Assembly (NCBI GenBank): GCA_033807775.1
Contig: CM066320.1
Span: 183,383,784-183,447,783 of the forward strand
Origin: Saussurea involucrata
Lineage: Eukaryota > Streptophyta > Magnoliopsida > Asterales > Asteraceae
Length of the DNA stretch: 64,000 nt
Direction: 5' to 3'
The notes under the pieces were generated by a model. The model worked only from the letters and a program-made list of their open reading frames with translations. It ran no database searches and was not told where the DNA came from. Made by a program: the position numbers and the translations under genes. Positions 12,197 through 22,805 of this stretch are shown piece by piece; position 1 is the stretch's first letter, and every line of letters begins with the position of its first letter.

Positions 12197-12990
12197 GTAT
12201 ATATATATACACATACACACAGAAAGAAAAGTTTAATGGGTTTTGACATTTGGATGTGTTTTAATTCATAAAACCACTCCAAACCTTCTTGTTTTTGCAT
12301 TTGGAAAAGAAAGAAATTTTCAGTTTCGATTTTGGTTGAGAAATCTGCATGTTTCAGCATCGCCGGAGCACTTGCCGGAAAACTGGGCTTCGTCGGAAAT
12401 CAACATCTTCACCGGATTTCTGCATAAATTTCATCTCAAATTGATTTATTTTGATATTTTGATCGAGAAGCAACATCCATAATGGATTTCCCTCAATATT
12501 TTATTAAGTACGGTGTGTTGGAAGAGCTCGCCGAAAAAACGAGTTTAGCCGGAAAATTTCACGTTTTGATATCTATCGATTTTTCGTGCATGATAATTTT
12601 TTTTTGTCAAACATTTCATGGAAGTTGATGGTGGCGATGGGTTGATGATGGTGACGGTGGTGGTGGTGTATTCTTCCACTGCAGAAAGAAAAGAGAGAAT
12701 GAAAGAGAAGAAAGAAAAAAGGAGAGAATGACACGTGTCATTTTTAATTGGTCAGTTAAAAATAATAAACAATAAAATAATAAAAACCATTAAAATTTAA
12801 TTAAAAAAAAAGAAATATAAAAAGACAGAAATTCCCTTAATGATAACGGAGGAAAGAGACGTCCCTAAACCCTAAGGACCAATTTCTTAAAATTCTGCAT
12901 ACCACAGGGACCAAAACAGTAATAAATGAAGTTTAGGGACCAAATCCGTATTTGTTGACAAACCACAGGGACCAAAACAGTAATTTACTC
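11639..12990. mobile_element. non-autonomous MULE with long TIRs, GAGTAAATTAC ends
   Basis: 1352 bp element flanked by perfect 9-bp duplications TATATTTAA (11630-11638 and 12991-12999). Inverted repeats of roughly 330 bp at each end (about 11639-11960 and 12660-12990) include 'gagtggaagaatacaccacc' and its complement. The centre has a CAC trinucleotide tract, (AT)n runs at about 12100-12215, and a unique 260-bp segment with repeated 'gccgga' motifs that may be a captured leader sequence. No transposase. Its right edge lies only 219 bp before the FKBP43-like start codon. Confidence 0.85.
12095..12215. repeat. (AT)n microsatellites with CA-rich interruptions
   Basis: Long alternating AT tracts with short 'acacacag' interruptions. 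They generate spurious Tyr-Ile open frames on both strands. Confidence 0.9.
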
Positions 12991-13036
12991 TATATTTAAA
13001 CTCTCCCGCTCTCAAGAAACATACGTGGCCTTTGTG

Positions 13037-13119
13037 TGGGCCCTAATTTTCCACGTGACAAGTACGTGGTCCCACCAACAAATCGTAATTTCTGCCATTT
13101 TTGGACTTTATAAACCCTA
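13037..13119 (+). promoter_or_regulatory. FKBP43-like promoter: site II, G-box, TATA and telo-box
   Basis: Upstream of the ATG at 13209 lie TGGGCCC (13037-13043, a site II type element), CACGTG (13052-13057, a G-box), TATAAA (13109-13114) and AAACCCTA (13112-13119, a telo-box overlapping the TATA box). A second AAACCCTA at 13077+100, i.e. 13177-13184, falls in the leader. Site II plus telo-box is the known pairing in plant genes for ribosome biogenesis and nucleolar proteins, which fits a nucleolar immunophilin. The motifs are seen; that they function is inferred. Confidence 0.6.
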
Positions 13120-13208
13120 GTTTAGGCCAGGGGTTTATACTTTGAAGAAATAGAAACGAAGGGGCTTTCTCAAATCAAACCCTAGCAATACAATCCGAGA
13201 TTCCAATC

Positions 13209-16200
13209 ATGTCTTTCTGGGGTGAGGTTTGGATTACTTTTCTTGAATTTATGGTCTTTCAATTCGAATTTCTCTGCACCTACTTTTTGTCGTATGATTC
13301 TGATTGCATCATATGCATATCCATAGTCGAATCATAAGTTTACAGGACGAAATCTCTGGTTTCATGTTTTTCTTTTCTTCATTTATTGATATTTAAATCA
13401 ATAATTGTTCTGAACGCTTCGATTATGATACGTTAGGTATCGAAGTCAAACCTGGAAAGCCATATACGCATTCATCCCAAAATGGTAGAACACGCCTGCG
13501 AATATCTCAGGTAAATGTGTTATATTGCACTGAAGGATTGTGGTGTGACTTTTGTCTGTATGGTTATCGTTTATTGGACTATGAAATGTCAATAACCTGT
13601 TTAATTCGAGATGGAACGATTAATATTGAAATACGAGAACCATGAGTACGGCCATGTGTATTACAAAGCCAGTCCATTGATTTTTCTTGCCATTAAATCT
13701 CTTTGTGAAACTCTTTCAAAGCAAAAAGAAAACCTAGGGTTAATATACATTGAATTATTTAGAAAAAGGTAGAAAATAGAGGATTGATCGTATTGAAGAT
13801 GGTAGGCTAACAATTTTTATTTTATATTATTATTATTATCGTAAAATATATCATCTTTAAGTGATGTGGCGATCTCATCTAGGTTAGGAACCAACCTCTC
13901 CATCTTCCTTTAACTAATTTGTGATAATATCCTATGGGTATCAACTAACCTAATTAGTTTGAGACTAATGGGCCGTTTACAAAACGCTTACCCGGGTAAG
14001 TGCTTACCAAGTCACATTATCTTACCGCATGAATATGGCAAGGACCAAGAATCTTACCCGGTAAGAGCGGAAGCAAGGACCGAGAGTCTTACCCGGTGAG
14101 TGCGACGACTCTTACCACGGTTAGCGCTTACCGGCTAAATTGTTGCATACGATGCCATTTTGGTGGACTAAAATCTTACCCGAGAAGTAAATGATAGTGT
14201 TGAATTTTACCGGTAAGCACTTACCCGGGTAAGTGATTAGGTAAACGGCCCCTAAGAAACAAGGGTGCTGACTGCTGGGTGATTGGATTTGAATTCACCA
14301 CAGGGTTATATACATTCTTGAAATTATAAGATATTCGCAATCAATCTGGAATCAGATTCACGGTTATTGTGTGTATTCATGTGTTCTTATGGAAAACATT
14401 CAGCCGTCAACAAAATACAAAAGCTTCATGGTTTGTTATGTGTAGGCAATTGCAACTTTAAAAACACCCCTGGATATGGCCGCAACACAAGCCCATGCTT
14501 GTCAGTCGTTGGATCAAGGCTTGTAATTATTGCTTTAATGTTTTGGACTTTTGGTTGATCATTTTTTAAAGGCTTTGCTCAGTTAGAACTTAAAAAGCTA
14601 GATTGCTTCAGATATAATTGTTGAATTTGTGTAAAGTTTTTGTTGTTGAATGCTGTTTACTGACGGTTTTTTGCATTTGTTGCATCGTATTTTTGTTTGC
14701 ATTTTAGGCGACATTGGCTAATGGATCTGCAACACTGAAGAGTTTGGTGCAATGCAATGTAGGAGATAAGCAACCTGTTCTGTTATGTGCACTGCTGCCT
14801 ACTAAGACCGAGTCTTTGCAATTGGATTTGGAATTTGAGGAAGCCGAAGATGTGGTATTTTCTGTTATTGGTCCACGAGGCGTATACCTGACTGGATACT
14901 ATGTTGGTCACAACCGACAATCAAATATACAAGATGAATCGTATCCTTTTGTTCATTGAACGGTTTGTTTGCATCACCCTTTCACTTTTTTGTAATGGCT
15001 TTGCATGTTTTTCATGCATCATATCGTCAGAAAATCTCATGTTGTCTTATCATCACTCTCTATGTTCAAAACAACTTAACCAGTTAACCATTTGTCTGAA
15101 AGTTACTTTTCTTTTACCAGTCTCCTTTCTCATTTGGTGTATGGCATATTAGTTTCATTCACCCTCTATAAGATGAGGTAATGTTTTTTTTCTTGACTAT
15201 GATGGCAAAAGAGAATCATATGGAGAGGATATTGCAAATTCCGAGACACAAGAATCGAATCATAATAGTGACGAGGATGAATATGAGGACAGCTTTATCA
15301 ATGATGATGAACCTGAACCTCTTACACCCTCTCCTGTTTCTAGTAGCAGAGGTATGTTAAAGTCGTGCTTTTAACGGAGTTACTGGATTAAGGGAGATAC
15401 TTGTTTATTATAATGCAACTGGTAACCATTTGTTAGAGTGAAAAGTATGTTAAATTCATTGGGGAGATATAGTTTTAACTTTTAATGCATATATTACTTC
15501 ATGAAAATTGATCATTAAGTTTTTTCTACTTCAAATGATTTTGATTTTCAATGAGCAGATGATGATGATGGAGAATATCTGAAGAGGAAAATAAATGGTA
15601 ATGGCGGTCGTAGAAGGCTCAAAAAGAAGTGTCAGTCGATTGAATCCGATGATGAAATGAACGTTCCCGACATCGAAGACGAAGACGATTTCTTAATTTC
15701 ATCCATATGCAAGAACAATAAGTCACCGGTATCAGAAGTAAAAACTGACAAAGAAACAAAAAGCGAGTTAGACAGAGTGACCAAGACCAATATGTCTGCG
15801 CCATCTTTGGCTGAAGTGGTGCCAGAAGGCATATCAAAACCAAAAAAGAAAAAACAAGAGTCCACTAAAGTGGAAAGGGCAACTGATCTCACTGCTGTTG
15901 ATCACCCTTCTGTACAAGCTCCATTAATTGAAGTGAAAACAAAGAAGAAAAAGAAAGAGAACACCAAGAAGGGGAATGCTGATAAAGCTGATGATGAAGG
16001 CCATGCTGATCTCCTCGAAGATAAAATACATCAATCTAAGATGGAATCCAATTCCATAAACCATGATGTGTTGGCTGCTAAAGATGATAAAGAACCCACT
16101 GATAAGTAAGTTCAATCTTATTTTCTAAAACCATTATAAATCCATATATACATCCTGGCCTTAAAAGTTTATACTAGAAAATGAATGATTGTCTATATGT

Positions 16201-17901
16201 TGATCCTTGTTTGTACATTTAATTATCAAGCAGTGGTGTTGACCGTTCATTTGAGGTACTGGCTTCTGCTGAAGTTGTTTCTGAAAAGAATTCAAAACCG
16301 AAGAAAAAAAGAAAAGGACGTAGTGAAGTAAGCACTGATGGTACAGACGGCAATCTGCTTGCAGGAAATAAACAGGAGGATGATCAACAACCAATTGATA
16401 AGTATGATGAAATTCAACTCCTTTCTGACTTATATATTTTCTTGATGCTGGTAAATATATGACCTATTGTTTGTTTGGAAACGTAATGGTGGTAACAATA
16501 ATTTATGTAGTCATCAAATGTGGGCCTACACAGAGCATGGTAACTTTTATTTGTAGTTTAATATAAGCCGCTGTAGAAGCCAATTTATTCTTGTCATTAT
16601 TAGGATGATTAGTGATGATATAGACTATTAAGACACTTCTTTTTCCTGTTATTATTTATTCTGATAATTATTAAGATTTTTTTGGGTTTTATTATATTTT
16701 ATCTGTTACGGCCCATCTATTCTATAAAATGGTTAGGACTTTTGACCCAGTGTTACACAATAAATTCAATCCATGTCTTTATCATTGTATTATATGTAAT
16801 GTTTTCTCGTTGATAATACACAATGAATTCAAATGCTAGTTTAAAGAACATCTCTCTTTTACATGCAGCAGGAGTTCTGGTATTGATTCCAAGCAGTTAT
16901 CTAATGGAATTCTGTCAGAGGAGAAGAAAGTTAAAAAGAAAAGGAGAAAGACGAGTAAAACACAAGAGGTTGAGGAAAACACAAACATGGAGGTTGAAAA
17001 AGAAAATAAACCTTCTGCAACAGAACCTGAAGGGACGGTTGAGGAATCCGAGTCCTGTAACAAAAAGACACTATCTAATGGACTTGTTATTGAAGAACTC
17101 GCCACAGGCAAATCTAAAGGAAAAGTGGCTGCTTTAGGGAGAAAGGCAAGTTATATCCTTTCTTTTCGCACACTTTGCACAAGTTGGGGGTCTTTATGGA
17201 ATCAGTTGCTCAATCGTCGTTGTACTCTTTTTTTGCTCCAGGTCAAGGTACAATATGTTGTCAAGTTAAAAGAGAATGGACAAGTGATTGATTCAAATGG
17301 AAAATCTCCCCACAAAATTCGACTAGGTATTCTCATGACTGAACGTGTGCTACTGCTGCTACTTAAGCTTGCGGCTTTCGTTCTATATTTCTATACCGTG
17401 AACTCTTTATTTGATCTTTACTTATGTATTATATTCATTATACAGGTGATAAGGAAGTTATGGAGGGGTTGAATATTGGTCTAGATGGTATTAGTCAGAA
17501 ACTCATTTATTGTTTATGCTTCCTCGGTCTTACGAAAATTGCAAAGTTTCATTTTATAATAGTTTATCAAATGTCTAAAATACCCAAGTTTACAAAAAAG
17601 AAAAAAGTTGCACTTTTTGTGGTACAAGTGAAGTTTTTAATACAAGATTTGCTTTTGCACATTACTTTTTGTATGTACAAATTTTCAGGTATGCGAGTTG
17701 GAGATAAAAGAAGACTCACCATTCCACCGTCAATGAGGTATGCAAGTGATTGAGTTGTTTTTCTTAGATACTGAACTCTTTTTCTTACATGACTAAACTA
17801 TGTATATGATTGTTGGTAGCTTGGGGTATAAAGGAACTGGCGAGAATGTACCCCCAAATTCGTGGCTGGTATATGATGTAGAAGTGACTGGCATCCATTG
17901 A
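13209..17901 (+). CDS. FKBP43: FKBP43-like nucleolar immunophilin (nucleoplasmin-like + FKBP domain), 11 exons
   Basis: Exons: 13209-13221, 13437-13510, 14708-14940, 15212-15351, 15559-16105, 16231-16401, 16869-17145, 17242-17326, 17446-17487, 17689-17737, 17820-17901; total 1713 nt, 570 aa. The N-terminus MSFWGIEVKPGKPYTHS and the following ~95 residues match the nucleoplasmin-like domain of plant FKBP43/53, which act as nuclear histone chaperones. Then comes a long acidic and lysine-rich linker with repeated KKKK clusters (nuclear/nucleolar localisation). The C-terminal ~105 residues are an FKBP domain (NGLVIEELATGK through GMRVGDKRRLTIPP to LVYDVEVTGIH). Several proline-isomerase pocket residues are replaced: the FKBP12 Trp59 position is Leu (MEGLNIG) and Phe46 is His (SPHKIRLG), so catalysis may be weak. 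EGLNIG and GMRVGDKRRL resemble FKBP43 more than FKBP53. Intron 7 has a GC donor, and two acceptors are NAGNAG. Intron 2 carries a MITE. Confidence 0.93.
13969..14252. mobile_element. MITE, GGGCCGTTTAC family, copy 2 (in FKBP43-like intron 2)
   Basis: 284 bp. The ends are TGGGCCGTTTAC and GTAAACGGCCCC, with TAA on both flanks (13966-13968 and 14253-14255). The interior is rich in 'cttacccgggtaag' inverted motifs. Non-coding, and it lies wholly within an intron. Confidence 0.78.
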
Positions 17902-18418
17902 TCGTTTTTAAATATACTTATGTTGAATGCATAGAAGTTGAGAAGAATGCGAAAGGGTTTGTGATGGATGTACCGGGCCCAGAAAGTTTTGTTCGTTGTA
18001 TTGTTTCTGGGTCGACCAATCATCAGTTTTTTTGTTAGAACGAGTTGAGAAACATTCGTTATGGCATGTGGGAACTTTTTGTTACAGTTGAGTTTACGGT
18101 AATTCTGGAGTCAAATTTTGTTAAGCTGGTGAGTTCTTGTTTGTGCTGATAGCTTTGTAAAGAGAGTAAGTACTATCATCTTGGCTGTCGTACCATGTTT
18201 AGGTGTATATTTTTGTTTTTTCAATACTTTTGACAGATGTGATGTCCTCTTTTGCAAACAAAAAAGATTGGTCAATCTATGAAGTAGCTCAATTTTCAGT
18301 TTGCTCCCATCACCACCATCTGAGAGTTTGTCTGACTATTAACTTCAAGGCCTCTATAATTGTATGTTCAAGCAAACATGAACATTCATAATTATAAAAC
18401 GAAGTCCATGGCTACTAA

Positions 18419-18692
18419 GGGGCTGTTTACAAAACGCTTACCTGGATAAGTGCTTACCAAGTCACATTAGCTTACCGGATGAATATGGCAAAGACCAAGA
18501 ATCTTACCCGGTAAGAACGGAAGCAAGGACCGAGAGTCTTACCCGGTAAGTGAGTGCGATGACTCTTAGCTGGCTAAATTATTGCATACGATGCCATTTT
18601 GATGGACTAAAATCATACCCAGAAAGTAAGCGATAGCGTTGAATTTTACCGATAAACACTTAACTCAGATAAGTGATTAGGTAAACGACCTC
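18419..18692. mobile_element. MITE, GGGCCGTTTAC family, copy 3
   Basis: About 274 bp, closely similar to the copy at 13969 and in the same orientation. The left end is GGGGCTGTTTAC after TAA. The right end, GTAAACGACCTC, is diverged and is followed by CAA rather than TAA. It lies about 500 bp beyond the FKBP43-like stop codon. Confidence 0.7.
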
Positions 18693-19093
18693 CAAGTATA
18701 ATGTTACACTTCACAAAAGAAGCAGACCAACATCATGTTCCATTTTCAAAAGCTTTCTTGTATTGAAGATGCAAAAGCGTTTCCTTAAAATTAATACGTA
18801 TAGATGTATAAAGTTCCCTTCTTTTACAAAATACGATAATTCATACAAACTTACAAACAAGTTTTTATGTGTTGTTTCATATATAATGTTGTTTTATACG
18901 TGAAATGTTCATAACTGTTTTTTTTTCTACCACAAACAACCCTAAATGTTTACATATGAAATAACACATGAAAATTGGTTTGTAAGTATGGAACTGCTAT
19001 TTTGATTGGTTGTAACATATGAGTATAATTTTAAGTAGATGTATCAAATATGTCGCGAATAGTTCAAATGCTACATATTTAAGTTTTTCTAAA
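18693..19093. other. intergenic, nothing recognised
   Basis: AT-rich sequence between the MITE and MULE-1 with no convincing coding or repeat structure. Confidence 0.4.
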
Positions 19094-19544
19094 GGGAAAT
19101 TAATTAAAATACCCTAAGTTTGACTCATTGTTATCAAAATACCATAAATCTCGACCAACTTACCAAAATGCCCTAAAATTCCGCGGTGGGCCCTGCGATC
19201 GCGGGCTAGAGCGTACGTGGCACCATTGTTTGGCCAAAGTGTCCCGCGGAGCGCCTCAACTATGGCCGCGGTGACACTTTTGGTCCCTCCCCGCGGAGGA
19301 AGCCTGCGATGGCCACAAAAATTACACTTTCAGCCCCTGTACTTGAACGAATCTTGCATGTTTTTACTGTTTTTTTCCACAATTATTGTACTTTGAAGAC
19401 CAATTTGGGGTTAAAATTCACTGGTTTGTTTGAGATTTCATCCATAAATATGAGTGATATGCAATCCATAATTCACACTCATTTCTTGCTCTTTCTTGAT
19501 TTCTCTATTGCTTTCTCTCTTGATTTATCTCATTTCATCCACAA

Positions 19545-19868
19545 ATGGCATCGTCATCAAACCCTAAGTCTACTCCTGAAAAAATGCCACCTAAAATCGA
19601 GATCGCCATAGCAAAAAGGGAAAAGGAGATAGAGGAACTAACACAAGAGTGGAAACAAATGATGGCCAGGAAGGAAGTCCACTTGATAAGGATCGAAGAG
19701 GAAGAAAATGAGATCAAAAGAATGAAAGGGGATATAAAAGCTAGGGAGGCTCGTATTCGTCGAGAACAAGAAGCAATTCACCATATTCTGCAAGACTTCG
19801 CAATTCTTCAAGCGAAGGTAAACGACAAGCAAGATTGGATTGATGAAACTAAAGCAATTTTTGACTAG
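19545..19868 (+). CDS. small coiled-coil protein encoded inside MULE-1
   Basis: 107 aa, single exon, start in a good plant context (AAATGG). After a Pro/Ser-rich 20-residue N-terminus, almost the whole protein is charged helix with heptad-like spacing (KREKEIEELTQEW, RIEEEENEIKRMKGDIKAR). It begins about 140 bp inside the left TIR and runs inward. I recognise no family. It is convergent with the minus-strand transposase-type genes, the position that mudrB holds opposite mudrA in maize MuDR. A mudrB-like accessory role is only an inference from position. The coiled coil at 43500-44072 in MULE-2 may or may not be related. Confidence 0.6.
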   Translation: MASSSNPKSTPEKMPPKIEIAIAKREKEIEELTQEWKQMMARKEVHLIRIEEEENEIKRMKGDIKAREARIRREQEAIHHILQDFAILQAKVNDKQDWIDETKAIFD

Positions 19869-20140
19869 GTGGTGGTTGTTTTAGTTGTTTTGTATTTGTT
19901 TTTTTGTTGTTTTGTAGCAATTTTTTACTAGGTGGTGGTTGTTTGTATTTTTTTACTGTGTTGTTTTGTATTTTTTTTTGTACTTTGTTGCTCATGAATA
20001 AAGGTTTTTAATTTGTCTGAAAAGTAGTTTTTAAGTAGTCTGAAATTTGTCTGAAAAGTGGTTCATGTGAAAAATACAACTCATAAATGTTATACAAGAT
20101 TATTTCATAGCAAACACATACTAGTAAATACAGTACAAAT

Positions 20141-20709
20141 TTATCCAAATTTGAGGCTACGACTAGACGATGGTTTGGTTTTTGACAACCCGGGTCTACT
20201 TCTTACATACTCTGGAGAGACGAGTCTCAAAGTGTTAAGCTCCACTTTCTCGATGTACACTTCAATCACAGTATGGCCGTCAACATACTGGCGTATGTTG
20301 GCTACATCTTCGTCGGTACTCAATTCTACCAGTCCAGTCAAGAAGTCTGCATTCGGCCTCTTAAAATACAACCTATTATATTTTGGTTCTTCATATTCCA
20401 GCTCTTTCATGATCTCTTCAAGCAGTTGCATAGAAAGATCCTCCACATCTAACATGTCAACATAAATTTCTAGTCCACGAAAATAATGTCTTTTGGGTGG
20501 TTCCGTGAAGTAACCACCATGGTGGACTTTCATGGTGAACAACTGTGGATATTTATCTGTTGATGAACATTAATTAATATAGTTAGTTCGTAGAAACAAG
20601 CAAAAAACTCAATGAAACATGAACACTAACCATATAACTCTTTGCCAGTGTCTGAAAGCGATTCAGATAAACCCCTAAAGCACCAAACATGAAGGTTTGG
20701 GGATGCCAT
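20141..20709 (-). CDS. PB1-like domain protein of MULE type, two exons, truncated
   Basis: Exon 1 runs from the ATG at 20709 to 20631 (MASPNLHVWCFRGLSES...). The intron 20630-20557 has a GT donor and CAG acceptor. Exon 2 is 20556-20141. The protein then reads KYPQLFTMKVHHGGYFTEPP and YVDGHTVIEVYIEKVEL, a pattern I associate with the PB1-like domain at the N-terminus of plant mudrA-type transposases. The frame stops after about 165 aa with no MULE catalytic, SWIM or zinc-knuckle region. Either this is a truncated transposase N-terminus or a separate small gene. The missing catalytic domain is not found downstream. Confidence 0.6.
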
Positions 20710-21029
20710 GTAAGAATACGTTAACGAATAATATGTAATCGTTTATGTGTTTTACGACTAATCTAGCGTAGGTTATTTATAGGCAAATGTGGATGCCTTT
20801 ACTGCACTTAGGTCCCTGTCTTTGCTCTAACACAACTTAGGTCCCTGTCTTTTCTCTAACACAACTTCGGTCCCTATCAACGCTATCATATGATATAGTT
20901 CTATATAACCATTACTATTCTCTCCATTTAGACTACTACCATTATGATCATCATCCCATGTTCTGTTTCAAGTACCTTTCAAAAGATAACTGGTCCCAAT
21001 CAATGTTCAGATCAACGCACATAAGTTAT

Positions 21030-22041
21030 TGTTGGGTCACCAAAGATTTGAAATTGACTCACCGATGTTTTCCCTAAAATCCTACTTAGAATATTTTAGC
21101 ATGGTTCTTTGAATGACTTGTACAAGATAGCAACTGTTCGGTGAAGTCGAAGATCAACCGAAACCAAGCTTGAAGAGATTCTCTTTGCGGAATTAAGAAG
21201 ACTCTTCTCAAGATTCATACAAGTCAATGTCCACCGAATTGTGTCTTCACACATCGGTGGACATCCTCACCACCGATGGTGTCTTCACACGTCGGTGGAC
21301 ATGCTCACCACCGATGGTGTCTTCAAACGTCGGTGGACATGCACACCACCGATGGTGTCTTGACACATCGGCCAAATCCATCCCACCGATAAGGATGGTT
21401 ATCTCGGTGGGATCTTTGTGTAAATGGACTTTGTTGCAGATGTTTTTCAAAGACCAATGTCAATCATATCGGTGGAATACCTTCGGTATGATTGCATTGG
21501 AATACACATCAAGAAGATCATTTATTATGGGACAATATCCTTTGCCAGGTAAAAGTGACTATTTTTCGTTTTATCCACTTTCAGCTAAAGTCCCTTTCAG
21601 CATGGGTTCTATTCCTTGTACCAAGAAAAAGGTGATGTTGACATATCAACTTTTCAGAAGTCCACTGGTACGAAGCAAGTCTCCTGAAGACATGTGTACC
21701 AAGCATTTAATGCTTGGTACTCTTATCGTCACTATAAAAGGAAGTAGAAGACTCCATGCAAACTACGTTTTCTGGATATCTCTCTCAGTGCAAGAAATCT
21801 CCATATTGCTCAAAACTTGATAGCTTTGCTCTAAGTGTTCTTAGTTGTTTTGTAGTATACTTTGTGTAAGATTGCTAGAATAGGTTATCTGTTCTTTTCC
21901 GCAACAGTCTTAAGTTTTCTATGTGTAATTCTTGTTGAAAGATTTTCAATAATAAAATTAAAATTGTGAAAATTTTGAGTATTGTATTCAACCCCCCCCC
22001 CCCCCTTCTACAATACTTGTTATAGCCATCTGGGACTAATA
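21030..22041 (+). mobile_element. solo LTR (1012 bp) inserted in MULE-1
   Basis: It begins TGTTGGGTCACC and ends GGGACTAATA (CA mutated to TA), with the 5-bp target duplication GTTAT on each side (21025-21029 and 22042-22046). Near its 3' end are a poly-A-like 'aataataaaatt', a 14-C run and 'cttctacaa'. The C-run followed by 'cttctacaa' also occurs, on the minus strand, near the 3' end of the copia LTR at 60249-61217, suggesting related families. Only one LTR is present with no internal region, so it is a recombination remnant. The 197-codon open frame inside it is not a gene. Confidence 0.85.
21230..21400. repeat. tandem repeat inside the solo LTR (about 38-bp unit)
   Basis: The unit 'ggtgtcttcacacgtcggtggacatgctcaccaccgat' is repeated about four times with a few substitutions; each unit contains a CCACCGAT/ATCGGTGG inverted motif. 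Confidence 0.8.
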
Positions 22042-22093
22042 GTTATGTTTGATAAATTACAACGCACTAAACATACAATATTTATCGTCCCAA

Positions 22094-22805
22094 TCAAGGG
22101 AAATCAACGTTCAGATCAACAGTATCATGTGATATAGTTCCATGTGGTTCAAGCTCCGACGGGCCCGCGGTGTTACTTAGTTGACTGCTTGTGCGTCTAC
22201 TCCTTGGCACGTTTGAAGGGGCGGGATTTGGACACTCTCCACGAGTATGTCCTACGCATTGGCACAGAGTACATTTTCGCTGTATCGAACCTTCACCACA
22301 TGATGGACGTCGGTCGTTCTTTCTCGGTCTCCCGGCTCTGTTCTTATCGTTTAAAGGTGGATAGCATGGCGGAAGCGGGTCGGGTGGATACACCCATGCT
22401 TCAGGGGGTCCAGCTGGATTTATTACCTCCACGTATGTTCTCCGGTAAGTTTCGGACCTGAAGAAAACTACAACTTAGTCGCTGCAATCTCTACGACCCA
22501 TATGTCTTGCCGCAGCGATGGCATGGCCACACGGTAACCCAGGTTTTTGCCATTCGCAACACGAACAAGTGTGGTCGGTCATATGCACAGTCGCGTGAAG
22601 ATGGTCATCCAGAACCTCGTACCTCCCATACCCGATTTCTCTTACACTCCATGTCGCCGCGTGACGCGCCCTGCGGAGAACTATCTCCTCCGCCGCTGGT
22701 GTGAGTGCATGTTGCAGCTCAGCTCCTTTTCGGCGTCAAAGTTTGTACCACTCTTGTTGAAAGGTTCGAAAGTAGTCCATAAGATTAACAATCGGACATG
22801 CAAAT
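22094..22805 (-). pseudogene. 3' part of a MULE (mudrA-type) transposase: SWIM finger + CCHC knuckle
   Basis: On the minus strand the reading begins right at the inner edge of the right TIR (PIVNLMDYFRTFQQEWYKL), hits a TGA, continues in frame, and contains a SWIM zinc finger (HTCSCCEWQKPGLPCGHA, pattern CxC-x9-CxH). After an apparent stop it reads EVINPAGPPEAWVYPPDP, an AGRPRK basic patch and a zinc knuckle CTLCQCVGHTRGEC, ending DLNVDFP. This order is typical of the C-terminus of MULE transposases. The N-terminal and DDE catalytic parts are absent, apparently by a deletion joining this piece to the TIR. Stops make it non-functional. Confidence 0.82.

Noticed and set aside
11729..12360. Open frames of 103-180 codons with His and Tyr-Ile runs
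   Set aside because: Produced by (CAC)n and (AT)n microsatellites within a MULE; frames exist on both strands.
19309..19611. 100-codon frame starting MATKITLSAPVLERILH
   Set aside because: Its start is TIR sequence and the same peptide is read from the other TIR at 22899-22681; the real frame is the coiled-coil one at 19545.
21227..21820. 197-codon open frame
   Set aside because: Lies wholly inside the solo LTR and begins in its tandem repeat; no known domain.
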